A stretch of DNA of 49,748 nt from JBEKHT01 sp049511715 (GTDB lineage Bacteria > Chloroflexota > Anaerolineae > Anaerolineales > RBG-16-64-43). The stretch is from positions 1 to 49,748 of the forward strand of contig JBEKXU010000022.1 of NCBI GenBank assembly GCA_049511715.1, written 5' to 3'. The translations under genes were made by a program, and so were the position numbers. Positions 34,746-42,939 of this stretch are shown here, in pieces; position 1 is the first letter of the stretch, and each line of letters starts with the position of its first letter. A model generated the notes under the pieces. The model made no database searches and was not told the origin of the DNA. It worked only from the letters and a program-made list of their open reading frames with translations.

Positions 34746-35486
34746 GGCGGGGATTCTCCGCTGGACCCACAACGAACACACGATCATCCTCGGCTGCACT
34801 GCCAAGTCGAGAAGCCAACACCCTTAGCACAGCTTGCGTCGTACGTGCGCCCATGTAGACCATCCTCTCTTTCGGACCCCTTCCCGGCCCCTTTCCGCGA
34901 ATCCGTATGCTTCTGGTTGGAAAATTGATGTCCCGAAACCGGATGTCGCAGAGTTCCGATGTGCGAATGCCAGTATCTACTCGCAGCAGGACAATCGCGC
35001 AGTCCCTGTCACTCGTGAGGCGATGATTGGGGATCGAAGGTCTCGTTTTCCAGGAGGTGGTTGTGCCGCATGCTTCCACGAGGGCGGTCATCTCATCCTT
35101 TGTGAGCGGTTCAATGACTGGCGGAGACACCGGAGGCGGGTCGATGCAGCGGACCAGATTCTCAGCCACATAACCCTCGCGGAGCGCCCATGCCCAGAGA
35201 GCAGACAGATCCGTATGCACGTTGAGAATCGACTTCCGGGAAAGACGCAACGCGCCTCTAGGCCCCACCCCGCCCGGCTCGGTGGCATAGCTTTCCTGCA
35301 GATAGGCAAAGCAGTCGATCAGGTAGGCTTTGGTGACCGGGTCGAGGCGAGGGTCGGCCTCCAGGAAGGCCTCAGCTTCTTGAAGGAGTTGCGGTAGCTG
35401 GCGATTGTACTAGGGGCTTTCCCTGAAGCTACCTTGAAGTTGACAAAACCCTCGAAGGCTTAGGAAAGTGCGAGGTTGGTAGACAT
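34735..35486 (-). pseudogene. Tyrosine recombinase (integrase) 1, truncated and frameshifted
   Basis: The N-terminal SAM-like part is visible in pieces: MSTNLALS then a stop, FEGFVNFKVASGKAPSTIAS, then after a frameshift near 35385 LLQEAEAFLEADPRLDPVTK and VHTDLSALWAWALREGYVAE. The catalytic domain starts LTKDEMTALVEACG and keeps the first arginine in DTGIRTSELCDIRFRDINF. The frame ends at GPAENPRPMY, so the HxxR, H/W and Tyr residues are gone. It is fused by deletion to the DUF499 remnant. Its lost start lies about 180 nt left of att copy 2, the normal place for an integrase gene next to its attL/attR. Confidence 0.85.
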
Positions 35487-35627
35487 GAGCAGGCCTCCCG
35501 TGCAAGTATTTCCGATAATCGCCGGATTTCGCTCCGGGATTCACTCGGGTACCTGCACATGCACAGTGAGGCGTGATCCTTGAGGCCTGCGGTGCTCTCA
35601 GGGACCTTGCCTAAGTCGAACCGTAGA

Positions 35628-35772
35628 CCTCACGGCTGCGTTTTGGACGCCGCCGTGAGGACGGCAGTCGGGGCACCGGGATTTGAACCCGGGATCTCAC
35701 GGACCCGAAATCAAAACCAAAAAAGATTCGAATAGAAACCTCACGACCAGACATTTCAGGCTAGCCGTGAGG
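35628..35772. repeat. Nonamer inverted repeats flanking att copy 2
   Basis: CCTCACGGC (35628-35636) with GCCGTGAGG (35652-35660) lies on the left, and CCTCACGAC (35739-35747) with GCCGTGAGG (35764-35772) on the right of the tRNA fragment at 35668-35709. Related GCCATGAGG copies are at 33674-33682 and 33700-33708, and CCATGAGGTCT recurs at 37295-37305. They look like recombinase or excisionase arm-binding sites. Confidence 0.6.
35668..35709 (-). repeat. att copy 2: 3' half of tRNA-Pro, junction of two elements
   Basis: The same 3' half as at 37384, with two substitutions by eye (GGGGCAC for GGGGCGC, and GATCTC for GACCTC). The match stops after CCCGAA in the anticodon loop. It divides the 3.8-kb insertion into two tandem segments, each with a recombinase remnant at its right side. 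Confidence 0.85.
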
Positions 35773-35928
35773 TCAGTTTTATTCGGGAGCCGTAGCGCCG
35801 CAGTGGTGCGGGAGGCTGTTCTCGTTTTCCTCCGGATTCGAGCCTCGTCGATCAAAGCCTCATCCTCTGAGACCTTATCCGCATCCCAGATACTAATCCG
35901 TCCTCCACAACATACTGCTCTTTCATTT

Positions 35929-36498
35929 CTATTTCTTTTCTTTCTTTTCTGGAGCGACTGTCTCTGTTTTGAGCAGTTCATCGAACAGGGACCGGTAATA
36001 GATCAATGCCTTCCTTAATTCTTCAGTATCTGCCTGGTGGCGCTCATTCTTGATCGCGATCGCCCGAGCGGCACGGTAATTGCTCACCAAAGTAGGATAA
36101 CTGACCGAGATATCGGCCGCCCGCTGCTCAAAATCAGATACCGGATAGGCGCGAAGCTGCATGACTTCCATGATCAGGTGGTCGGCCTCTACAGTCGCCT
36201 GTCCTGGTTGGTCGACAAATTTGGCTTGGACAGCAGTCCAATCAGCCAGATAACGCTCGCGCTCGCTCGTGGAAAGTGGGCGAATACTCAAAGTCCCAAC
36301 ATGCTTCCGTCGTTCACCCAACTCCGTTTGCGCTTTCTTCTCGCTACCCATGGTCTCAACAGTGCGATCGTACTCGGCTCCACCAAATTGATCATGCAAT
36401 CGCCCTGAACGTCTACGGCCGGAAAAAATCGGTCCCAATATGGCGCCCAAGATCACCAATACCACCACAACAACGATGATAATATATAGAAGGCTCAT
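35929..36498 (-). CDS. Membrane-anchored protein of unknown function (cargo of inner element)
   Basis: A 189-residue protein with one N-terminal helix (LLYIIIVVVVVLVILGAIL), a basic stop-transfer (GRRRSGRLHDQFG) and a mostly helical soluble part. Blocks such as AEYDRTVETMGSEKKAQTEL, LSTSERERYLADWTAVQAKF, and VSDFEQRAADISVSYPTLVS define a widespread uncharacterised family, common in Actinobacteria and found elsewhere, that I recognise but cannot name. The frame is intact although both neighbours are broken. Its more AT-rich sequence separates it from the core genome. Function unknown. Confidence 0.8.
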   Translation of the reverse strand: MSLLYIIIVVVVVLVILGAILGPIFSGRRRSGRLHDQFGGAEYDRTVETMGSEKKAQTELGERRKHVGTLSIRPLSTSERERYLADWTAVQAKFVDQPGQATVEADHLIMEVMQLRAYPVSDFEQRAADISVSYPTLVSNYRAARAIAIKNERHQADTEELRKALIYYRSLFDELLKTETVAPEKKEKK

Positions 36499-36748
36499 AA
36501 GAATTCTCCTTGGACTTGATCTGACAGGCCTGTTGCGTTAATGAGCCGTCGCAGGCTGTCGAACTGCGAAACCGCATACAACTCCTTGTTTATCTTACAA
36601 TCAATATTCCCCGGCCACATCCATCGACTGGGGAGTATCAATCTCCGCCATTTGGGGGAGACATAAGAAAGCAGTGCGCGACGCATTGTGCTTTGGCGGA
36701 TGCCACACAATATGTGACCTGCACTCCAAAACCACAAGAGTGTTTTCA

Positions 36749-37225
36749 TCAGGCATCGGAACTCAAACAGAATAGGAGGGCCTCGGTCTTCGCCGCCGCC
36801 CTTCTGCGCCCCAGCAATCCCCCGACCTCTTCTTTAGTGATCGTCGGGACGACCACCCCTCCGATCAGGGGGGCTCGATCTGGCAGATTACATTGAGCTT
36901 GACCAGTCCCTTGTCCGACACCCAATGCCACAGCGCCGAGAGGGTGGTGTTGGTTATTTTTCAGCGATTTGGCCCTCAGGGGTGCTGCTTCGTGCGCAGC
37001 AAGACCATCCGGGCCGGCCACCGACTCCTGCTGCAACCCGGCAAGAAACTCCACCAGGCGGACGCGCGGGATCGAGGTGATGGGTGGACCATCCGGCAAA
37101 TAGAACAGCAGAATTTTGAAGGTAACGCGGTAGCTGAAGATGATCTGGTTGCACTTGGCGGCCGCCTGCTTGTAGCGGATCATCCCTTCGCAGGCTTGCG
37201 ACAATGTGATTTGTCTACTAGATAA
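36749..37225 (-). pseudogene. Tyrosine recombinase (integrase) 2, N-terminal remnant with frameshifts
   Basis: Minus-strand pieces join across frames: PDGPPITSIPRVRLVEFLAG, then LRAKSLKNN, then (shifted frame) TTLSALWHWVSDKGLVKLNV and ICQIEPP, then (back in frame) VVVPTITKEEVGGLL. They line up with TDLSALWAWALREGYVAENL and EPLTKDEMTALVEA of integrase 1, so both belong to the same recombinase type. Everything after the start of the catalytic domain is missing. It lies about 160 nt from the intact tRNA-Pro, the usual place for an integrase. Confidence 0.75.
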
Positions 37226-37338
37226 GAAGACTCCTTTCCTGGATGAATTCGGAGTACGGCAAACCGGATTTTCTTGTCTCCACAGGGGAGCGACCCATGA
37301 GGTCTATTCTTCGACCATCATTCGATTCTTTGCCAACC

Positions 37339-37376
37339 AAAAAGCACACCGCTGCTCTGTGAGACAAGCGGTGTGC
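37339..37376 (-). terminator. Terminator after tRNA-Pro, leftward
   Basis: On the minus strand the 9-bp stem GCACACCGC...GCGGTGTGC (plus 37344-37352 and 37368-37376) is followed by TTTTT (plus 37339-37343). It begins 8 nt beyond the tRNA discriminator. Because it lies inside the inserted DNA, the element supplied a terminator for the tRNA it entered. Confidence 0.8.
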
Positions 37377-37383
37377 CCTTTAG

Positions 37384-37457
37384 TCGGGGCGCCGGGATTT
37401 GAACCCGGGACCTCACGGACCCGAACCGTGCGCTCTACCGAACTGAGCCACGCCCCG
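37384..37457 (-). tRNA. tRNA-Pro, anticodon CGG
   Basis: A 74-nt gene, including the discriminator A and no encoded CCA. Read on the minus strand, the acceptor CGGGGCG pairs with CGCCCCG. The D arm contains GGCTCAGTTCGGTAGAGC. The anticodon arm is CACGG-TTCGGGT-CCGTG with CGG at positions 34-36. The T arm is CCGGG-TTCAAAT-CCCGG. All stems pair. Its 3' half is repeated at 33580 and 35668, so the gene is the integration site of the adjacent elements and has been kept intact by them. Confidence 0.97.
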
Positions 37458-37509
37458 AACTAGGACGATTATACATCATTGAGCCAGGGTCTCCGGTCAT
37501 GACGGGCCG

Positions 37510-38805
37510 CTATTTTTCGCTTCGTGGCTCTTCCTTCACAGCCTCTTGCCGGTCAGGAATCCGGAAAGCAAAACGGCTGCCCTTGCCCACCACGCTCTCG
37601 GCCCAGATCCGGCCGTTGTGACGGTCGACCATTGATTTGGCCACCGAGAGGCCAAGACCCAGACCGCCGCGCCGCCTGCGAAGATGCGACTCGACCTGGT
37701 AGAAGCGGTCGAAAATGCGCTCCAGCTTGTCGGACGGGATTCCGATCCCATCGTCAACGACCTCGAACTCCACCCAGCCGCACCGCTCGCCAGCCCCCGG
37801 GGGAATCGCCCGCGCACCCAGCAGCACATGGCCTCCCGGACCGGTAAAGGACAGGGCATTGTCCACCAAGTTCTCGAGAGCTACAAGGATCTTCTCCCGG
37901 TCCGCTTCGACCAGGATTCCGATAGGGGTGCACTCGGCTCGCAGGTTGATATAGCGCTGTTGCGCGGTAACAGCAAAACGCTGGCGAATGTCGTCCAGCA
38001 CCTCCTGGACGGCAAACGTCTTGGGAGTGAGCTTGGAAGCGTTGGGGTCCAGGTAGGTCAGGCGGGAGAGATCTTCGATAATCTTCTTCAACCGCTCCGC
38101 ATTCCGTACAATGACTTCCAACTGGTCCCGCACCTCGGGCGAAGCGCCCTCCCGCAGGAATGCGGCATGACCAAGGATCAGTCCCAAAGGAGTCCGAAAC
38201 TCGTGGGAGGCAATGGCAATGAAGTCGGATTTGACCGAGTCCAGGCTGGAGAGTTGCTTGTAAGCCTCCTGAACGTCCCGCAACAGGCGGACATTCCCGA
38301 TCGCCGTGGCGGCCTGCACGGAAAGACTCTCCAAGACAGAAGCGTCTTCCCGAGTATAATCAGCGCCGGCTTCCTTATTGAGAGCCTTCAGCACTCCGAT
38401 GCACGTGTCACGAAAGACGAGCGGCACAGCCAGGACGGAACGGGTTGGCAAGCCCAGCTGTTGACCCAGGGCCTGGAGGGGGCGCGAATCCTGCCCTCGC
38501 ACCTGGAGGACCGCAGGCTTTCGCCGTCGAAAGACTTGTCCAGCGATGCTGTGCTCAAGGGAAATGGATACCGTCTTCATGGCCTCCGGGCTCAGCCAGG
38601 GTGCCACCTCAAGGCGGAGTTGTTGGACCTCCGGGTCGTACAGCAGCAGGCAACTGTATTCGCTGTCGGACAGTTCGGTGGCGGCATCCACGACAGCCTG
38701 CAGGAGCGGCTGAAGTTCTAGCGTGGTCGCTAGAACCCGATGGATTTCGAGGAGCCGTTCCAGTCGCCGGGCTCTCTCGACCGCTAGTGGGAAATTGACG
38801 TCCAT
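37510..38805 (-). CDS. GAF-domain sensor histidine kinase (soluble)
   Basis: A 431-residue protein without membrane helices. A GAF domain covers about residues 15-165 (LLQAVVDAATELSDSEYSCL, then LAVPLVFRDTCIGVLKALNK). HisKA has FIAIASHEFRTPLGLILGHA with the phosphoacceptor His. The ATPase domain has ALENLVDNALSFTGPGG, then VVDDGIGIPSDKLERIFDRF and GGLGLGLSVAKSMV. It senses a cytoplasmic ligand or redox state through GAF. No response regulator is adjacent, so it is an orphan here. ATG 38805 is preferred to TTG 38820; neither has a Shine-Dalgarno sequence, and the -10 box at 38824-38829 leaves only about 12 nt of leader. It is divergent from ino1. Confidence 0.93.
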   Translation of the reverse strand: MDVNFPLAVERARRLERLLEIHRVLATTLELQPLLQAVVDAATELSDSEYSCLLLYDPEVQQLRLEVAPWLSPEAMKTVSISLEHSIAGQVFRRRKPAVLQVRGQDSRPLQALGQQLGLPTRSVLAVPLVFRDTCIGVLKALNKEAGADYTREDASVLESLSVQAATAIGNVRLLRDVQEAYKQLSSLDSVKSDFIAIASHEFRTPLGLILGHAAFLREGASPEVRDQLEVIVRNAERLKKIIEDLSRLTYLDPNASKLTPKTFAVQEVLDDIRQRFAVTAQQRYINLRAECTPIGILVEADREKILVALENLVDNALSFTGPGGHVLLGARAIPPGAGERCGWVEFEVVDDGIGIPSDKLERIFDRFYQVESHLRRRRGGLGLGLSVAKSMVDRHNGRIWAESVVGKGSRFAFRIPDRQEAVKEEPRSEK

Positions 38806-38823
38806 AGGGGATTGACCCAATCG

Positions 38824-38829
38824 ATTATA
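38824..38829 (-). promoter_or_regulatory. -10 box of the GAF kinase gene
   Basis: A consensus TATAAT on the minus strand (plus ATTATA). Transcription would start near 38817, 12 nt before the ATG at 38805, giving a very short leader. A matching -35 is weak (TCGTTC-like at 18 nt). Confidence 0.5.
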
Positions 38830-38884
38830 GCATAGGGATTCTCCAGAGAACGAATCACCGGCGCGGGATTAGGAGGAAAAGGGC

Positions 38885-39970
38885 ATGTGCGCAACATCGA
38901 ACAAGAAAGTCCGTGTGGCCATCATTGGCGTGGGAAATTGCGCCTCTTCCCTCGTCCAGGGCGTCCATTTTTATCAGGATGCCGCGGAGGGGGTTGCGAT
39001 CCCAGGGTTGATGCATGCCACCTTGGGGGGCTACCACGTGGGCGATATTGAATTCACGGCGGCTTTCGACGTGGTCGAGGGGAAGGTGGGTAAGGACCTG
39101 GCGGAGGCCATTTACGCTTATCCGAACAACACGATCCGGTTCGCCGATGTTCCACCCCTGGGCGTCCCCGTCTATCGGGGCATGACCCATGACGGCCTGG
39201 GCAAGTACCTTTCTCAGATCGTCAAGAAGGCTCCGGGACCGACAGCCGATATCGTCCGCATCCTGAAGGAAACGAAAACGGACGTGGTGGTGAACTATCT
39301 GCCCGTGGGCTCGGAGATGGCGACTAAGTGGTATGTCGAACAGGTGCTCGAGGCCGGCTGTGCTCTGGTGAACTGCATTCCCGTGTTCATCGCCAGCCAG
39401 CCGTACTGGCAGGAGCGGTTTGAGCAGCATGGCCTTCCCGTCATCGGCGATGACATCAAGAGTCAGGTGGGCGCCACTATTGTGCACCGCGTACTCACTT
39501 CCCTGTTCGTAGATCGCGGAGTTCGCCTGGACCACACGTATCAACTGAACTTCGGCGGGAATACGGATTTCTTCAACATGTTGGAGCGCGAGCGCCTGGA
39601 GAGCAAGAAAATCTCCAAGACCGGCGCAGTGACCTCGCAGTTGCCCTACAAACTCCCTGAGCAGGATGTCCACGTGGGACCAAGCGATTACGTGCCCTGG
39701 CTCACCGACCGAAAATTCTGCTATATCCGCATGGAGGGGACGACCTTTGGCAATGTGCCCCTCAACCTGGAGCTGAAACTGGAGGTCTGGGATTCCCCGA
39801 ACTCCGCAGGGGTGGTCATTGATGCCATCCGGTGCGCCAAGCTCGCCCTGGACCGGGGCTTGAAGGGTTCTGTGGAAGCCCCGTCCTCGTACTTCATGAA
39901 AACGCCTCCCAAGCAGTTCACCGACGACGAGGCTCGTCAGCGCCTGGAGGATTTCATCCGGAGCGCCTAA
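38885..39970 (+). CDS. ino1: Inositol-3-phosphate synthase
   Basis: A 361-residue protein of the short prokaryotic type (actinobacterial/archaeal). It converts glucose-6-phosphate to 1L-myo-inositol-1-phosphate with enzyme-bound NAD. The NAD-binding motif is IIGVGNCASSLVQG (residues 13-26). VVNYLPVGSEMATKWY, GDDIKSQVGATIVHRVL, and LNFGGNTDFFNMLERERL (active-site lysine and aspartate region) are diagnostic. The ATG at 38885 follows AGGAGGAAAA. The product feeds phosphatidylinositol-type lipids or inositol solutes. No phosphatase or PI-synthase gene is nearby. Confidence 0.96.
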   Translation: MCATSNKKVRVAIIGVGNCASSLVQGVHFYQDAAEGVAIPGLMHATLGGYHVGDIEFTAAFDVVEGKVGKDLAEAIYAYPNNTIRFADVPPLGVPVYRGMTHDGLGKYLSQIVKKAPGPTADIVRILKETKTDVVVNYLPVGSEMATKWYVEQVLEAGCALVNCIPVFIASQPYWQERFEQHGLPVIGDDIKSQVGATIVHRVLTSLFVDRGVRLDHTYQLNFGGNTDFFNMLERERLESKKISKTGAVTSQLPYKLPEQDVHVGPSDYVPWLTDRKFCYIRMEGTTFGNVPLNLELKLEVWDSPNSAGVVIDAIRCAKLALDRGLKGSVEAPSSYFMKTPPKQFTDDEARQRLEDFIRSA

Positions 39971-40022
39971 GAGGCTCCGTCCGCGGCAGCCAAAGCGCGC
40001 CAGTGGGCTCCGGAAGCTTCCC

Positions 40023-40403
40023 ATGCCGACCGCGGGGGAAACCTCGAGATTCATTGGTGAACCCATTCGGGTTGGATTTGAGAGGGAGCCCTTCCTCCTC
40101 AAGAAACCCGTGTGCCCTTCGCGATTTGAATGGAGAGGAGTGACTTTCCAGGTGCTTGAGGTCTTGGCGGAATGGCACGAGTGCCGCCGGCGGGGACGCA
40201 CAGAAGGGGATGGGGGGCCCATGCCGCCTTCCGAGCTATCGGCGCAGAGAGGATCTTGGGGAATTGGGAAAACGTTCTTTCGAGTGAACACCGAGGCCGG
40301 GCGCGTGTTCGTGCTCTACTACGACCGCGCTCCCCGCAATGCGGATGACCGAAGGGGCGCCTGGCTGCTGCGCGAAGAAGTCCTCGGGCCTTCACCGAAG
40401 TAG
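40023..40403 (+). CDS. DUF6504-family protein
   Basis: A 126-residue protein. The pattern FIGEPIRVGF, RFEWRGVTFQVLEVLAEW, TFFRVNTEAGRVFVLYYDR and GAWLLREEV matches the DUF6504 type: a small beta-rich protein with a FxWRG strand and a YYDR strand. Function is unknown for the family. The start at ATG 40023 is poorly supported (no Shine-Dalgarno sequence); the conserved part begins about residue 8. It is separated from ino1 by 52 nt and convergent with the propeller gene, with a terminator hairpin between them. Confidence 0.75.
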   Translation: MPTAGETSRFIGEPIRVGFEREPFLLKKPVCPSRFEWRGVTFQVLEVLAEWHECRRRGRTEGDGGPMPPSELSAQRGSWGIGKTFFRVNTEAGRVFVLYYDRAPRNADDRRGAWLLREEVLGPSPK

Positions 40404-40435
40404 GCGAGATCCGATCCAGCCCCGGCGACGGGAAG

Positions 40436-40467
40436 AGAGAGCGTGGAGACCAGCCTCCGCGTTCTCT
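40436..40467. terminator. Hairpin between convergent genes
   Basis: A 13-bp stem AGAGAGCGTGGAG / CTCCGCGTTCTCT with a 6-nt loop and two G-T pairs. It lies between the DUF6504 stop (40403) and the propeller-gene stop (40518) and could serve both directions. Only short T runs flank it. Confidence 0.55.
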
Positions 40468-40517
40468 TGAACCTTATCGGGTAGGCCGATCCTGCGGCGC
40501 CGCCTGGAATCGGGACC

Positions 40518-41804
40518 CTACTTCACCGGAACAGACATCCAGTGCGTGCCGCCGTCCGTTGTCGAGTAGACGAGGTTTCCGGAGGCAGCCCAGCCTGTTT
40601 CCGGATCCACGAAAAGTACGGGGTTCACCCCCACTCCAGCGGAGATCGCTTGGCTGGAAAGCGCGGGGTTCCAAACCTGTCCACTATCTGTGGTCTCATA
40701 GAGAGTGCCCTCGGCGAGGCCCATCCAACCCGCCCGCGATGAGGCCAGGGAGAGGGAGGCCACATAACCCGACATCGGCAGGGTGCTGCCCCCGTTGATC
40801 GAAGCCGAGGCCACAAGATCCCACTGATTGCCTCCATCCTCGGAAACAAACAGCGACTTCTCCTGCAGACCCATGGCGTGGTCTCCGCCGCACAAGACCC
40901 ACACGTGATTCGCATCGAGCGCGTCAATGGCCATATCGAAAGAGGCAACACAAGGTGAGGCCAGCTGGCTCCAGCTTGCCCCCCCGTCGTGGGTGACCAT
41001 CAGGTTGCTCGGGGCTCCGCCGATCCACGAGAGGATCCAGGCATCGCTGGCATCGGGTCGCGTCATCTTCACCTCGACGCCCAGGACCTGAGGCTGCACA
41101 GCTAATGGCTGCCACCCGCCATTCGTCCCCCCCAAGGCCAGCAACTGAAAGGTGCACTGGGTCAAATTCGGGCACACGCGCTGCAGGGCCCATGCCGTTC
41201 CGCCAGCAACCTCCAGGGCAACCACTTCTCCAGCAGGGTTCTGATCCGACCAGGACCTGCCGCCATCCGTCGTGGCAAAGAAACCCGGATCGAAGGCCCA
41301 CCCCCGCTGGGCATCCAGGAACCGAACTTGACTGACGTCCTTCCCCGGAACTGCCGGACCTTGGGCTGAGGGAGTAGGCGTGGGCTGCAAGGACACGGGT
41401 TGCGCAAGAGCGGCCCAGGTTCGGCCGCCGTCGTCCGTCGTGTAAACCGATGGGTTGCAAAGCCCAGAGGAGTCGCAGGTCGTGCCCAGCACCCAGCCTC
41501 GACTCGCATTGATGAAGTCCAAATCCAGAATGCTGGTCGGGGGGCTCGAGAGAGGACCGGGAACCTGGCTCGTGGTGGGCAGTGGAGTTGGGGTTGGCGA
41601 GGCTGGAGTTGGCGATGGGATGGCTACCGTGACCGTCGGGGTCAACGCGGAGGCCGTAGCGCCAGGGGTAGCGTATGACGAAGGATTTGCCTGGGCGCTT
41701 GGGGCCTCGGTCGCCGATGGGGGCGTGATCGCCACACCTAGGCATCCGGTCATTACACACGCCAGACTAAGGCCGGCCAATGCTGGGATTATGTGTCTTC
41801 TCAC
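40518..41804 (-). CDS. Asp-box beta-propeller lipoprotein
   Basis: A 428-residue secreted protein. The signal segment LAGLSLACVMTGC gives a lipobox cysteine at C21, followed by a S/T/P-rich linker (22-90) that spaces the domain from the membrane. Six Asp-box (BNR-like) motifs follow: TTDDGGRTW (122-130), TTDGGRSW (178-185), THDGGASW (271-278), SEDGGNQW (321-328), TTDSGQVW and TTDGGTHW. Such repeats build sialidase- or Ycf48-like propellers; no sialidase arginine triad is evident, so this is likely a binding or scaffold protein. The second GTG (41804) is chosen: AGGAGG lies 7 nt upstream. An in-frame upstream extension is the shadow of the PAP2 gene. Confidence 0.85.
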   Translation of the reverse strand: MRRHIIPALAGLSLACVMTGCLGVAITPPSATEAPSAQANPSSYATPGATASALTPTVTVAIPSPTPASPTPTPLPTTSQVPGPLSSPPTSILDLDFINASRGWVLGTTCDSSGLCNPSVYTTDDGGRTWAALAQPVSLQPTPTPSAQGPAVPGKDVSQVRFLDAQRGWAFDPGFFATTDGGRSWSDQNPAGEVVALEVAGGTAWALQRVCPNLTQCTFQLLALGGTNGGWQPLAVQPQVLGVEVKMTRPDASDAWILSWIGGAPSNLMVTHDGGASWSQLASPCVASFDMAIDALDANHVWVLCGGDHAMGLQEKSLFVSEDGGNQWDLVASASINGGSTLPMSGYVASLSLASSRAGWMGLAEGTLYETTDSGQVWNPALSSQAISAGVGVNPVLFVDPETGWAASGNLVYSTTDGGTHWMSVPVK

Positions 41805-41952
41805 CACAGATCCTCCTCGGTCTTGCCAGTGGTCTGCGGGACCCTTCTCAGGCCCGGCTCCGGTCGCCTTAAGCTCATCGGCCAACTTGGGACCCCACTG
41901 TCCGCTCGAGGCCCGGCCCCAGGGAGGTTGCAAGGGACGAGCCAATCCCTGG

Positions 41953-42939
41953 CTACGCGGCTTGTTCTGCAAGCCCCAGCCATAGGAAGATGACCGGGGC
42001 CAGGAACACGGCCCAGAATCCGGTAATTGCGGAGCGAAGATAGAGCACGGTTAGACCATTCCAAGCGGGAACGCCTGCGAGAAGTCGGGGCAACCCAACC
42101 TCCCAAAGCAGGATCCCAGCCATCCCAACCAGGTATCTGAGCACGCGTTTGTCTACTCTGCCTCCAGCCTGATACCGAGCGCATCGACGCGACAGCACTG
42201 CCCCCGTACCCAGCCCGAGCAAGAGCCCCGCCTCCGAGATCAGATCATCCGGCGAGCGCGGGTTTTCGAAGTTCCCTCCGGCCGCCCGGCGGGCGGTGAC
42301 TGCCCATTGAGGCGGATCCACTTGGGAGGCGATGGCCCAGAGGATCCCTCCGGAAAAGACCAGCACCACGAGAGAACCCGCGAGCGCCAGCGCCAGTTGG
42401 GATACGAGGTTGGCTTGGCTAATCCAAGCCCCCACTCTGGGCAGAAACCAGATGAAAACAAGCCAGGTCACGGCTCCGACCACCCACCCCGCGACAACGT
42501 CCGTTGGAAAGTGAACCCCAAGATAGATGCGCGTCCAGGAGATGGCCAGCAGGAGCACCCCACCCAAGACCCAAGCCCACCAGCGACGGACCCTTTGGGC
42601 CAGGAAAATTGCAACGGCGGAGGAGGCAGAGGCATGACCGGAGGGCAATCCGTATGAAGTCTCAGTCGAAAGGGCTCGAACCGCAGGGTCGTACCAGTAA
42701 GGGCGCGGCATATGAAAAGCAAGCTTGAGACAGCCAGTCAGACCGTCCACCGAGACCAAGAGAAACGCCAAGCGTATTCCTAAGGAGGCATCCAGGCACC
42801 AGTAAATGAGGGTCACTAGGAACAGAAAGAACTGCTCGCTGCCCAGAAGGGTGATAGCCTGCGCGGGCAGGAGCAATCCGGGACCCAGGGATTGAGCCTG
42901 GCGAACAATCTGAGCACCCCATTGCAAAATGGAACTCAT
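41953..42939 (-). CDS. PAP2-family membrane phosphatase
   Basis: A 328-residue membrane protein with six or more helices. The three phosphatase motifs are K72-LAFHMP-RP (72-80), PSGH (99-102) with H102, and SWTRIYLGVHFPTD with R137, H143 and D147. It removes phosphate from lipid phosphates such as undecaprenyl or phosphatidic acid diphosphates at the outer face. The last 140 residues add a helical region beyond the usual PAP2 length, with four more likely helices. It is 148 nt upstream of the propeller gene in the same direction. Confidence 0.93.
   Translation of the reverse strand: MSSILQWGAQIVRQAQSLGPGLLLPAQAITLLGSEQFFLFLVTLIYWCLDASLGIRLAFLLVSVDGLTGCLKLAFHMPRPYWYDPAVRALSTETSYGLPSGHASASSAVAIFLAQRVRRWWAWVLGGVLLLAISWTRIYLGVHFPTDVVAGWVVGAVTWLVFIWFLPRVGAWISQANLVSQLALALAGSLVVLVFSGGILWAIASQVDPPQWAVTARRAAGGNFENPRSPDDLISEAGLLLGLGTGAVLSRRCARYQAGGRVDKRVLRYLVGMAGILLWEVGLPRLLAGVPAWNGLTVLYLRSAITGFWAVFLAPVIFLWLGLAEQAA

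Noticed and set aside
36893..37225. A rightward 110-codon frame left of tRNA-Pro
   Set aside because: Antisense to the integrase 2 remnant, whose pieces match integrase 1.
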